NCBI GenBank assembly: GCA_002310155.1
Contig: DBYF01000037.1
Location: forward strand, 1-10,657
Length of the DNA stretch: 10,657 nucleotides
Reading direction: 5' to 3'
DNA from: Mageeibacillus sp. UBA1193
GTDB taxonomy: Bacteria > Bacillota > Clostridia > Saccharofermentanales > Saccharofermentanaceae
The notes under the pieces were generated by a model. It was not told the DNA's origin, did not search any database, and saw only the letters and a list, made by a program, of their open reading frames with translations. This document shows, piece after piece, positions 1 to 6,233 of the stretch. The position numbers and the translations under genes were made by a program. How positions within the stretch are numbered: position 1 is the first letter of the stretch; each line of letters opens with the position of its first letter.

Positions 1-128
1 TTCTTTCTCTCTGACCGTTGAATATCGGAAAGCATATCCTCATCTACGTCTTTTATGAACAATAGTTTATTCCAAGAAAAACTGAAATGCAAGCATTTTT
101 AGCCTGATATACAAAGATCAGGAAAGAT
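1..128. other. Left-edge region without a supported gene
   Basis: No convincing complete gene lies here. The first 60 bases have coding-like composition. A minus-strand frame stays open from a TTG at 62-60 to the left edge and reads LFIKDVDEDMLSDIQRSERK, but its only upstream Shine-Dalgarno match is a weak GGA. On the plus strand a short frame ends in TGA at 56-58. Either could be the edge of a neighbouring gene, and neither can be decided from this window. Positions 61-128 are AT-rich and contain two small inverted repeats: one around 82-102 (listed separately), and CCTGAT/ATCAGG at 103-108 and 117-122. This stretch is best read as the space downstream of the acidic membrane-protein gene. 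Confidence 0.4.
73..102 (-). terminator. Possible weak intrinsic terminator of the acidic membrane-protein gene
   Basis: Read on the minus strand, AAATGC and GCATTT can pair across a very short loop, with CT/AG pairing possible at the base. This is followed within a few bases by TTTTTCTT. It lies about 30 bases beyond the TAA of the upstream gene, where a terminator would be expected. The stem is short and AT-rich and the loop would have to open to about four bases, so the call is tentative. Confidence 0.3.
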
Positions 129-1085
129 TTACTTCAAACCGATTTTCCTATCGAGGCGTGCACCCAAGACAAGAGTCTGTGCGATCTCCGGATCTGCAGC
201 TGTCTCTCCGAGCCCCTGAACAAAGATGAAGTATTCATCACCACAGATGAGTTCCAGGACACAATAACCCAATTCCGGCTGATCTTTATCCAGATAACCT
301 TCATATTTTAGGTAATTATCTGAAGTCATCATTTCACGTGAATTGAGAGGAGCACTGGAGAACACGAGTTCTTCGGCAAGAATATCAAAAGTCTTTCCCT
401 GAAGGCGTTCAACAGTCACGATCACTTTCATCGTATCGTTAAAAGCCAGGAATCCCGAAGCCGTCGTGCCATCTGTAATCATCAGTCCATTTTCAGTACA
501 GAAATCACGGATCTCCTGAGCTGTAAAGTGAACATCCTTATGCGGGATATGGTTCTTCTTTGATTTAGCTATCTTATCAGCTGTGATCGCCAGATAACTG
601 TACGTTTTCGTTTCAGAATCTGAAGCATCTTCTGTTTTTGCTTCTGACTTGGAAGACCGGGCCTTTCCGGCGAAATATCCGGCTACACCTGCAATCGCTC
701 CGACGATAATAACCGTAATAAGGATCATGGATACATTTTTCCAGAAATCCGATTCGTCTTTTACGTGTGCTTTTTTATCAGTATCTGAATCATCCGAAGA
801 TGAAGACTTCTGCGCAACGGATTTAGGAGTCAGCCGGTCGGAAGATCCAGCTTCCGATTCAACATCAGATTGCTTTTCTGATTCTTCGTCAGATTCAGTT
901 TCTTCAGCGGATTCAGCTTCAGTTTCATCAGCAGATTCAGTTACAGAAGCATCTTCTGTATTTTCAGATGTTTCTGTTCCTTCTTCAGCAGACGATTCTG
1001 CTTCTACTGCTTCAACAGCCTCTTCAGCTACTGTCTCCTCATTCTCTACAGGATCATTTACTTTTGTCGGTTCTTCAGATGCCAT
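129..1085 (-). CDS. Single-pass membrane protein with long acidic N-terminal tail; function unknown
   Basis: I do not recognise a family for this 318-residue protein. Residues 1-80 are low-complexity: 32 are Glu or Asp, most others are Ser, Thr or Ala, and Lys is rare. Residues about 81-115 are Ser/Asp/Lys-rich, followed by one hydrophobic segment at about 118-140 (ILITVIIVGAIAGVAGYFAG). A second charged linker runs to about 160. A folded-looking domain of about 155 residues ends the protein, rich in alternating hydrophobic residues (VIVTVERL, YCVLELICGDEYFIFVQG). The ATG at 1085 was chosen because AGGAG sits eight bases upstream. A longer in-frame start at 1133 would lie inside the preceding gene and lacks a comparable site. 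The Shine-Dalgarno lies within the last codons of the ADP-ribosylglycohydrolase gene, whose TAA ends four bases before this ATG, so the two are probably translationally coupled. The acidic tail is probably cytoplasmic, but topology is inferred. Confidence 0.8.
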   Translation of the reverse strand: MASEEPTKVNDPVENEETVAEEAVEAVEAESSAEEGTETSENTEDASVTESADETEAESAEETESDEESEKQSDVESEAGSSDRLTPKSVAQKSSSSDDSDTDKKAHVKDESDFWKNVSMILITVIIVGAIAGVAGYFAGKARSSKSEAKTEDASDSETKTYSYLAITADKIAKSKKNHIPHKDVHFTAQEIRDFCTENGLMITDGTTASGFLAFNDTMKVIVTVERLQGKTFDILAEELVFSSAPLNSREMMTSDNYLKYEGYLDKDQPELGYCVLELICGDEYFIFVQGLGETAADPEIAQTLVLGARLDRKIGLK

Positions 1086-1089
1086 ATCA

Positions 1090-2238
1090 TTATCTCCTGA
1101 TTGAGTTGACGTATTTATCCAGCCAGATCTCATCTTTATATTCTCCGTTGCCGTCCATCAGGCAGCCATAACAGAGATCATCCGAGATCTCGAGAATTGT
1201 ATTCTTAAGTTCAAGATCATCCTTCCACTTCGGATCGATCGCTTCATAACCGCAAAGTGCGCCTACGATATTACCTGTAAGCGCTCCGGTAGAATCGCTG
1301 TCTCCACTGTGATTAACAGCAGCGGTAATTGCAGCGGAAAAGTCATTCTGATACTTAAGGGCGCAATAAACAGCGATAGCCAGCGCTTCATCACCGCACC
1401 ATCCGGATCCGATCGAAGTAATATTTTCGATATCAGAACTGTTATTGGAAGAAAGCAGGACTGCCTTATCGATCAAATCCATAAAAACACCAAGATGCTT
1501 TCGGGCAGGATAGATCGAACGGATCATATCTGATGCATCATGGATGACTCCGAGAAGATCGATGGGGTCGTCATCCGATACGAGATGCTTGATCACGTGA
1601 GTAAGGAATGCAGCCGGCATAAAGCCAAGAGAATGCGAATGTGTCAGCGCAGCGATCTCAGCGCCCTCGATATCCGCGGTACGGTCATCCTGAAAACGAA
1701 GTCCGATGCCGACAGGAGCGACACGCATGACTCCTCCACAGCCCTTACTGTGGTTGATCCGGTGCTCTGTTGATCCCTGTTCCCCGCTGGAAAGAGCATC
1801 GAGACAAGTAGCTCCCGGTGCACGGCAGCTCCAGAGTTCTTTCACATCCGAAAGCCAGCAGATACGTTCTTCGTGATCTGCTCCACGCTGGGTCTCGAGC
1901 CAGTCAAGATAAGCGAGATATACGTAGTATCTCGGCTGTGAAGATATTCCTGAGAGAGCAGATCGTGTCTGTCCGTAAAGGAGACCATTTGCTGTAAAAA
2001 GACTCATCTGGGTATCATCTGAGAAAAGGGCTATACCGGACGCGGGATCTTTGGAATAAGATGTGATACCCGAAGCGCCATACTGCTCCAGTATCGCCTC
2101 ATACTGTTTAAACTCTACTGGATAACCCAGAGCATCGCCACATGCGCCGCCGATCATACAGCCGCGGATGCGGTCAAGTGATCTTTCACGCTCAGAAACC
2201 AATATCTGAAGCTCTTCCGGAAGATTCTTCTTGTCCAT
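1090..2238 (-). CDS. ADP-ribosylglycohydrolase family protein
   Basis: This 382-residue protein has the hallmarks of the ADP-ribosylglycohydrolase (DraG/ARH) fold. Enzymes of this family use a binuclear metal centre to hydrolyse the bond between ADP-ribose and a protein side chain or another acceptor. Visible motifs are RGCMIGGACGDALG at about 25-38, FSDDTQM at 72-78 (first metal-binding cluster), GCGGVMRVAPVGI at 167-179, THSHS at 199-203, and NHSGDSDSTGALTGNI at 309-324 with the second Asp cluster. All expected acidic ligands appear present, so the protein is probably active. There is no signal peptide or TM segment, so it is cytoplasmic. GGAGG lies seven bases before the ATG. The start sits 34 bases after the zinc-ribbon gene, with a possible promoter in that gap. 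It overlaps the ribosome-binding site of the following acidic membrane-protein gene. The substrate is unknown, and no ADP-ribosyltransferase is visible in the window. Some relatives act on other ADP-ribosyl compounds. Confidence 0.93.
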   Translation of the reverse strand: MDKKNLPEELQILVSERERSLDRIRGCMIGGACGDALGYPVEFKQYEAILEQYGASGITSYSKDPASGIALFSDDTQMSLFTANGLLYGQTRSALSGISSQPRYYVYLAYLDWLETQRGADHEERICWLSDVKELWSCRAPGATCLDALSSGEQGSTEHRINHSKGCGGVMRVAPVGIGLRFQDDRTADIEGAEIAALTHSHSLGFMPAAFLTHVIKHLVSDDDPIDLLGVIHDASDMIRSIYPARKHLGVFMDLIDKAVLLSSNNSSDIENITSIGSGWCGDEALAIAVYCALKYQNDFSAAITAAVNHSGDSDSTGALTGNIVGALCGYEAIDPKWKDDLELKNTILEISDDLCYGCLMDGNGEYKDEIWLDKYVNSIRR

Positions 2239-2245
2239 ATTCCAC

Positions 2246-2268
2246 CCTCCTATATGAACATTATATCA
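2246..2268 (-). promoter_or_regulatory. Possible internal promoter (extended -10) and Shine-Dalgarno of the ADP-ribosylglycohydrolase gene
   Basis: On the minus strand the 34-base gap contains TGATATAAT, a consensus extended -10 (TGnTATAAT), at 2268-2260. A strong GGAGG follows at 2250-2246, seven bases before the ATG. No good -35 hexamer is visible 16-18 bases upstream, which is common for extended -10 promoters. If used, the transcript leader would be only about 15 bases, just enough for the Shine-Dalgarno. The same nine-base element occurs upstream of the first gene of this cluster. Confidence 0.45.
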
Positions 2269-2272
2269 GATA

Positions 2273-2914
2273 TCATTCCGGGGAAATAATCCCCTTTTTA
2301 CCCACGATCTGTCGGAGTATATCCTTCCAGGAATAGCGGACCTTCTCCACGCGCATCATCCAGGTAAGTTTGATCACATTGAACACAATGAAAAGGATCA
2401 CTGAGTTGGAAAAGAACGAAGTTCCCACACTTAGAATGGCGCAGATCAGGCAGGCCAGTATGACCTTGCCGTAGTATTCATCTTTTGTAAAGAAGAATGT
2501 AATTACTGAAACCAGGCCCAACTGCACAAATCCGGAACCGAAATTGATCCAGGAGATAGAAGGTGTCTCATTAAGAAATGCGGGAGATCCCATAAACAGA
2601 AGACAGATAATACTTTCGGCAATACAGACCACATTCAGCTGCTTACGGATGTGATCCATCTTCTGCTGCTCTTCTTTTCTCTTCTTCTCTTCTTCCTTAA
2701 GACGGATCTTCTCTTCGCGCTCTTTCTTCCAGGCATCCTCCATGTCACGCTGTGCCTGGATGCGTCCCATCTCGCGGTCATAGCCCTCGCCAAATTCACC
2801 GCTGTGCGAGATGAGCATCTGCTTGCCGCATATGTTACATGTCGCAACTTTCAAGGCAGAATCTACCGTCACATTCGCACCGCATCCGGTGCATGTCATA
2901 TCTACCAGTTTCAT
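2273..2914 (-). CDS. Zinc-ribbon, coiled-coil, multi-pass membrane protein; function unknown
   Basis: This 213-residue protein starts with a small zinc ribbon made of two Cys pairs (CTGC at 8-11 and CNIC at 26-29). A Lys/Glu-rich stretch at about 55-90 (EEKIRLKEEEKKRKEEQQK) is predicted to form a coiled coil. Hydrophobic segments follow at about 93-110, 124-142, 149-167 and 169-187. A short basic tail follows, so the ribbon probably faces the cytoplasm. The layout resembles the many uncharacterised Bacillota membrane proteins with an N-terminal zinc ribbon, but I cannot name the family. The ATG at 2914 is preferred over a start at 2962 because AGAGGA lies eight bases upstream and the residues before it overlap the upstream gene. 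The gene lies 17 bases after the lipoprotein gene, indicating co-transcription. Its C-terminal codons precede a possible promoter for the ADP-ribosylglycohydrolase gene. Confidence 0.8.
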   Translation of the reverse strand: MKLVDMTCTGCGANVTVDSALKVATCNICGKQMLISHSGEFGEGYDREMGRIQAQRDMEDAWKKEREEKIRLKEEEKKRKEEQQKMDHIRKQLNVVCIAESIICLLFMGSPAFLNETPSISWINFGSGFVQLGLVSVITFFFTKDEYYGKVILACLICAILSVGTSFFSNSVILFIVFNVIKLTWMMRVEKVRYSWKDILRQIVGKKGIISPE

Positions 2915-2931
2915 TTGACGTATCCTCTTAA

Positions 2932-3987
2932 TTAACCGACAGAGATCGTGAACGGGTCGCACTTGATCTCGTTAGCACGATCATCGCCCTTCTGAATAGA
3001 CAGTTTCATTCCGATCGTCTCGACCTTCGTGATCTTCGCGTCTTTGAGATCGTCCTCATAAATAGACACTGTATCGATGACTTTCTCGCCCGGTGCAAGC
3101 ATTTTAAACATAAAGAGATCTACCGGCAGGTTGTTGATCAGCGATTCTTCATCTCGCACTATGATATCCATGTCTGTATTATTCTCGATAAGCATCAGAA
3201 TATCCGCGTCTCCACGATTGGAGATCACGTAATCCAGAACAGTGATCTTGATACCATCCGCATCGTAGACCGTATATCCATAAGACAGATCAAAGGTCTT
3301 GTTTTCATCATAAACGGAAGTATAGAACGTCATGAGATCAGTAAGGTATGTCGCCTGAGTATCTGTATACTCCACTTTGAAGATAATATCGAATCTTCCG
3401 GGATTCCAGTCACCGATATAATCGCCTACAGTCATGAAGAAATCGAGGTCACACTCAGTCGTTATACCATTCTCACACTCAGCGAGCCACAGAGGGATCT
3501 CCGAGAAACCATCGACAGCAATGCGTTCCAGGTTAAGCTTAACAGGATGACCGGTCTGATTATCCACACGCAGTTTAAGTGTACGTGTTGTTCCATATCC
3601 GAGTTCATATCCATACACATGGATCGAGAGCCCTTCCTTATTCCAGATCTCTGTATCTTCGATCTTGATCTCCTGATACTCATATTCCGGAATCTCATGG
3701 GGACCGATCGTCTCTACAGGACAGTCAAAGGAAGTCGTCATTTTCGAAGTCTTGGAAAGATCATCCGTAGTCGGAGTTGTCGGGTCCGGATCGGAGCTTG
3801 TCACAGGCTCTGTCGGAGGAACTGTAGGAACAGTTTCCGTAAATGTCTCGACCTCTGACTCTGTTATCTGTCGGCCAAGGAAAGATCTGCCGTCATTTCC
3901 CTTATCTGACTTGTTGCATGCGCAAAGAGTCAGCGGAAATGCCAGAAGCATGATCAACGTCATAAGAATAGATGCAAACCTTTTCAT
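2932..3987 (-). CDS. Lipoprotein with Thr/Pro-rich linker and two similar beta-rich domains; function unknown
   Basis: The 351-residue product has a lipoprotein signal peptide: MKRF, a hydrophobic core to about residue 20, then LCAC with Cys24 as the likely lipidated residue. It should be anchored on the outer face of the membrane. A Thr/Pro/Ser/Asp-rich linker spans about 45-85. Two segments follow that look like tandem copies of one beta-sandwich domain, about 116-225 and 240-350. Each begins with a G-[LI]-x-I-x-V strand and continues with a strand ending in [VI]-[DE]-N-x-T (VDNQTGHPVKL; IENNTDMDIIV). No catalytic motif is visible, so a binding or structural role is possible. The ATG at 3987 was chosen over 4011 because the signal peptide starts there. 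Purine-rich AAGGAGGAAGGA lies just upstream. It is the first gene of a four-gene minus-strand cluster and has an extended -10 promoter at about 4021-4029. Confidence 0.85.
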   Translation of the reverse strand: MKRFASILMTLIMLLAFPLTLCACNKSDKGNDGRSFLGRQITESEVETFTETVPTVPPTEPVTSSDPDPTTPTTDDLSKTSKMTTSFDCPVETIGPHEIPEYEYQEIKIEDTEIWNKEGLSIHVYGYELGYGTTRTLKLRVDNQTGHPVKLNLERIAVDGFSEIPLWLAECENGITTECDLDFFMTVGDYIGDWNPGRFDIIFKVEYTDTQATYLTDLMTFYTSVYDENKTFDLSYGYTVYDADGIKITVLDYVISNRGDADILMLIENNTDMDIIVRDEESLINNLPVDLFMFKMLAPGEKVIDTVSIYEDDLKDAKITKVETIGMKLSIQKGDDRANEIKCDPFTISVG

Positions 3988-4020
3988 TTCCGTTCCTTCC
4001 TCCTTTTCCATTCCATGAAA

Positions 4021-4055
4021 ATTATATCACATCCCAAAGATACTTGTGATATGAT
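4021..4055. promoter_or_regulatory. Back-to-back divergent promoters containing an 8-bp inverted repeat
   Basis: The intergenic region between the two divergent lipoprotein genes carries TGATATAAT on the minus strand (4029-4021) and TGATATGAT on the plus strand (4047-4055). Both match the extended -10 pattern TGnTATAAT. Their upstream halves form a perfect inverted repeat, ATATCACA at 4024-4031 and TGTGATAT at 4045-4052, separated by 13 bases. The minus-strand -35 zone would fall on the plus-strand -10 and the reverse, so RNA polymerase could probably occupy only one at a time. Predicted leaders are about 27 bases (minus) and 34 bases (plus). The inverted repeat could also be an operator, but it may simply reflect the two -10 elements. 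Confidence 0.55.
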
Positions 4056-4095
4056 GAATCGCGTAGAAACAAACTGTTATTCCTGGGAGGATACT

Positions 4096-4710
4096 ATGAA
4101 AAAAGCACTTTCGCTTGTCATTTCACTGGTTTTGGCCGTTCAAGCGGCAGGATGCTCCAGAACACCCAAGCTGACTACCGCACTTTTCGAGAAGTATGTC
4201 ACAGAAGATCTCGGCCTTGAGAAAAAAGAGTTTTCCCAGGACGAAGACCCATACGGATACTATGATCTGGACAGCACGATCAACAACACTGATGAATCAG
4301 CAAGAAAGATCGATCACTACGTACAGGTGTATTCAAAGGCGACCAATAACACTGTCGGAAATCTTTATATGATCTATACAGATTACGAGAAGCCGGAAGA
4401 AGCCGCCAGCTACTATGAAGAGCTTTCCACTGCGGAACTGGAACTTGTAAACCAGAATCCGGCTATTCATGTAGTCAAATCCAGCAATACGGAACTGCTC
4501 GTTCTTACATCCAAAGATCAGCTGACTTTCACTTTCGAAAGCCTCTACCTTCGCGATGACGTTATTCTTTTCACCTCGATCGTACTGTCTGCTTCCGAGA
4601 TCGAAAGAATGGATGCGGACTGGATCAAAAAGATCGACGAATTATGTGACGATCTTCATATCGGGTCACCATTTCAACTGGAGCCGCGTATCGAGGCTCT
4701 GATCAAGTGA
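4096..4710 (+). CDS. Small lipoprotein of unknown function
   Basis: The 204-residue product begins with a classic lipoprotein signal peptide: MKKALSLVIS, a hydrophobic core, and lipobox AAGC with Cys20 as the lipidation site. The mature part is mixed alpha/beta and charged. It carries a YYEEL helix at about 106-110, an alternating hydrophobic stretch near 133-165 (ELLVLTSKDQLTFTFESLYL), and a probable amphipathic helix at about 167-187. No family or catalytic motif is recognisable. The ATG at 4096 follows GGGAGG with five bases between, and matches the signal peptide. A longer in-frame start at 4015 would put non-signal sequence in front and lie within the promoter region. It is transcribed alone, divergently from the ADP-ribosylglycohydrolase cluster. 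It converges on the acyltransferase gene with a 15-base gap. Confidence 0.83.
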   Translation: MKKALSLVISLVLAVQAAGCSRTPKLTTALFEKYVTEDLGLEKKEFSQDEDPYGYYDLDSTINNTDESARKIDHYVQVYSKATNNTVGNLYMIYTDYEKPEEAASYYEELSTAELELVNQNPAIHVVKSSNTELLVLTSKDQLTFTFESLYLRDDVILFTSIVLSASEIERMDADWIKKIDELCDDLHIGSPFQLEPRIEALIK

Positions 4711-4725
4711 TCCTTTTTAATCCGA

Positions 4726-6015
4726 TCAAGTTTCGGCCGGCGCCTCTGGTGCCGGTCTTTTTTCTTTCTTCTTTTTCGGCGAGATCAGCCACTTAAAGCC
4801 ATCCGTGATGTACTTCTCCATAACCCCGAGAAGGATCGTAAGCGCAAATGTCGTGACCGCAAATACCCACAGATCATATTTCTTGATCTTAAATGGGAAA
4901 TAGTGCTTTTGCATCAGGAATCGGGTGATCTCAAGTGCCATAAGATTCATGAGATAAGTATCCAGTGAGAACTTGCCGAAGAACTTTGTCACCGGATTCT
5001 CTACATGGTACTTCATCATGAATACGATCACGAGAAGTCCGAGAAGCGCAAACAGCGGCAGCTGGCAGAGGTATGTGTAGAACTTGTCATTGAAACGCGG
5101 GCCCGGTTTCCAGAACTCCGTCCAATAACCGAAGTGTTCCTGTCCATAATTGGAAAGAATGTACGCAAGGTATGTAAGAAGCAGCAGGATATGGAATTTA
5201 ACAGCATACAGGCTCTTAAAGAAAGATGCGATCTTTGTCTCGAACTGTGCGAAAAGCAGTCCCGTGAGGAACGCGATCGAGGAATTGACCCACCACTCGC
5301 CGTTAAACCAGAGGATCTTCTGCTCCTGCCACCACTTTGCCTGGTAAGAGCCACCTCTCCACCAGTCTTTCGGTCCATGCCACCATGCGAAGTGTCCATT
5401 GTAGCAGAAGCCGACACCAAGTCCGAGGATAGCAAGTCCGATGATCGCAAAGCAGACAGGACGGTTCTTAATGAAGCGGAACGAAAGGAAGAATACGAGA
5501 TACAGGATCGCCAGGACGATCGGGAACCACGCATATGCGTTCATCATCGTAAGTCCGGTGAAGTTAAAGATCCAGCGTTCGGCCGGCCACTTTACTCCGG
5601 CGATGAAATAGCTGTAGATACCATACAGGATCACATTGATGTAGAACGGGACCATGATCGACATCACGATCCTCTTACGGATAAAACCTTTAAGATAATT
5701 CTCTTTCGTATCCAGACTCTTCAGAAGTCCATAACCGGAACAGAAAAAGAATATAGCTACGAAAAAAGCACCCGCATTCACAAAAGGAGACAGCACTTTC
5801 GCCTGCTGGAAAGCATCTTCCTGGGAAATGTGATGCAGGATAACACCGATCGCCGCGAAACCTCGAAGCGATTTCATCGTATCCAGTGAATTATAGTCAT
5901 CATGGATCTCCTTCTTCCCCAGTTTGCTCGAACTGCCCCAGAAAAGAAGCATAAAAAAGAAATAGTACGTTGCGATCCTCAAGATCGACCAGATATTGAA
6001 ATAATCTTTCAGCAT
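4726..6015 (-). CDS. Membrane-bound acyltransferase family 3 protein
   Basis: This 429-residue polytopic protein belongs to the acyltransferase 3 (OafA/OatA-like) family, which transfers acetyl or other acyl groups to exported or surface glycans and lipids. Evidence is the N-terminal motif KSLRGFAAIGVILHH at about 48-62 with the conserved Arg51 and His61/62. FFFCSGYGLLKS at about 89-100 and about ten hydrophobic segments also fit. The C-terminal signature FGKFSLDTYLMNL at about 346-358 usually ends in His (SxxxYLxH), but this protein has Asn357. Residues 209-242 are an unusual Trp-rich loop with nine Trp. The protein ends in a cytoplasmic-looking Lys-rich tail and PAPEAPAET. There is no attached SGNH domain, so the acceptor is unknown. 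The ATG at 6015 has GAGGG five bases upstream. It is transcribed alone, divergent from the 390-residue lipoprotein gene. Its last codons contain the terminator of the convergent gene. Confidence 0.88.
   Translation of the reverse strand: MLKDYFNIWSILRIATYYFFFMLLFWGSSSKLGKKEIHDDYNSLDTMKSLRGFAAIGVILHHISQEDAFQQAKVLSPFVNAGAFFVAIFFFCSGYGLLKSLDTKENYLKGFIRKRIVMSIMVPFYINVILYGIYSYFIAGVKWPAERWIFNFTGLTMMNAYAWFPIVLAILYLVFFLSFRFIKNRPVCFAIIGLAILGLGVGFCYNGHFAWWHGPKDWWRGGSYQAKWWQEQKILWFNGEWWVNSSIAFLTGLLFAQFETKIASFFKSLYAVKFHILLLLTYLAYILSNYGQEHFGYWTEFWKPGPRFNDKFYTYLCQLPLFALLGLLVIVFMMKYHVENPVTKFFGKFSLDTYLMNLMALEITRFLMQKHYFPFKIKKYDLWVFAVTTFALTILLGVMEKYITDGFKWLISPKKKKEKRPAPEAPAET
4735..4763 (+). terminator. Intrinsic terminator of the plus-strand lipoprotein gene, inside acyltransferase coding sequence
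   Basis: CCGGCGCC at 4737-4744 pairs with GGTGCCGG at 4748-4755 around a TCT loop (eight pairs, one G-U). Two more pairs are possible at the base (4735-4736 with 4756-4757). TTTTTT follows at 4758-4763, then more T-rich sequence. It lies 25 bases after the TGA at 4708-4710. On the opposite strand the stem codes for the acyltransferase's Pro/Ala tail and the T-run for its Lys-rich segment. Confidence 0.85.
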
Positions 6016-6233
6016 ATATACCCTCTTATCCTCTAAATACCGTTGTATTTTCTCACAAAAAGCAGATCAATGAAACAGGAAAATCGTAAAAGATAGAGTT
6101 TCTCGGGTCTTTTAGTTTTGTTTTCGAATAAAAAACAGAAAGTTCATATTTTCATAAAATAACAAATCGTTCTGTTTCATAAAATAAAACTATAGACATC
6201 AAGAGTTCCCCTGAAAAGCAAGGAGGAAATGAC
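6016..6233. promoter_or_regulatory. AT-rich divergent intergenic region with repeats
   Basis: These 218 bases separate the divergent acyltransferase and lipoprotein genes and must hold promoters for both. No clear -35/-10 pair is visible. On the plus strand TATAGA at 6191-6196 and two TAAAAT elements (6155-6160, 6180-6185) are candidate -10 boxes. A perfect 9-base inverted repeat, ATGAAACAG at 6070-6078 and CTGTTTCAT at 6172-6180, spans most of the region. GGAGG at 6222-6226 is the Shine-Dalgarno of the lipoprotein gene. No gene is evident here. Confidence 0.45.
6150..6187 (+). repeat. 13-bp direct repeat upstream of the lipoprotein gene
   Basis: TTTCATAAAATAA occurs at 6150-6162 and again at 6175-6187, 25 bases start to start, 47-84 bases before the ATG of the lipoprotein gene. 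Perfect spacing and position suggest a possible paired regulator site. However, the region is very AT-rich, so chance cannot be excluded. Confidence 0.5.

Noticed and set aside
1..62. Partial minus-strand gene starting at a TTG near 62
   Set aside because: The translated residues look protein-like, but there is only a TTG start with a weak GGA upstream. About 20 codons are not enough to support a gene call.
888..960. A CRISPR-like or tandem repeat array around the TTCAG motifs
   Set aside because: The repeats are short, irregular and in frame with an acidic Ser/Glu-rich protein segment. There are no spacers of constant length, so this is low-complexity coding sequence.
2635..2847. A 70-codon minus-strand frame inside the zinc-ribbon protein gene
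   Set aside because: It overlaps the zinc-ribbon and coiled-coil coding region in another frame and is Arg/Ser-rich, as expected of a shifted reading of AAG/GAG-rich sequence.
4024..4052. A CRP/FNR-type operator in the TCACA...TGTGA inverted repeat
   Set aside because: CRP sites read TGTGA...TCACA with a six-base spacer. Here the arms are in the reverse order with 13 bases between and overlap two -10 elements, so the resemblance is superficial.
5005..5889. A 294-codon plus-strand open frame opposite the acyltransferase gene
   Set aside because: The translation is highly charged and without any recognisable domain, while the opposite strand has clear acyltransferase motifs. It is an antisense shadow.
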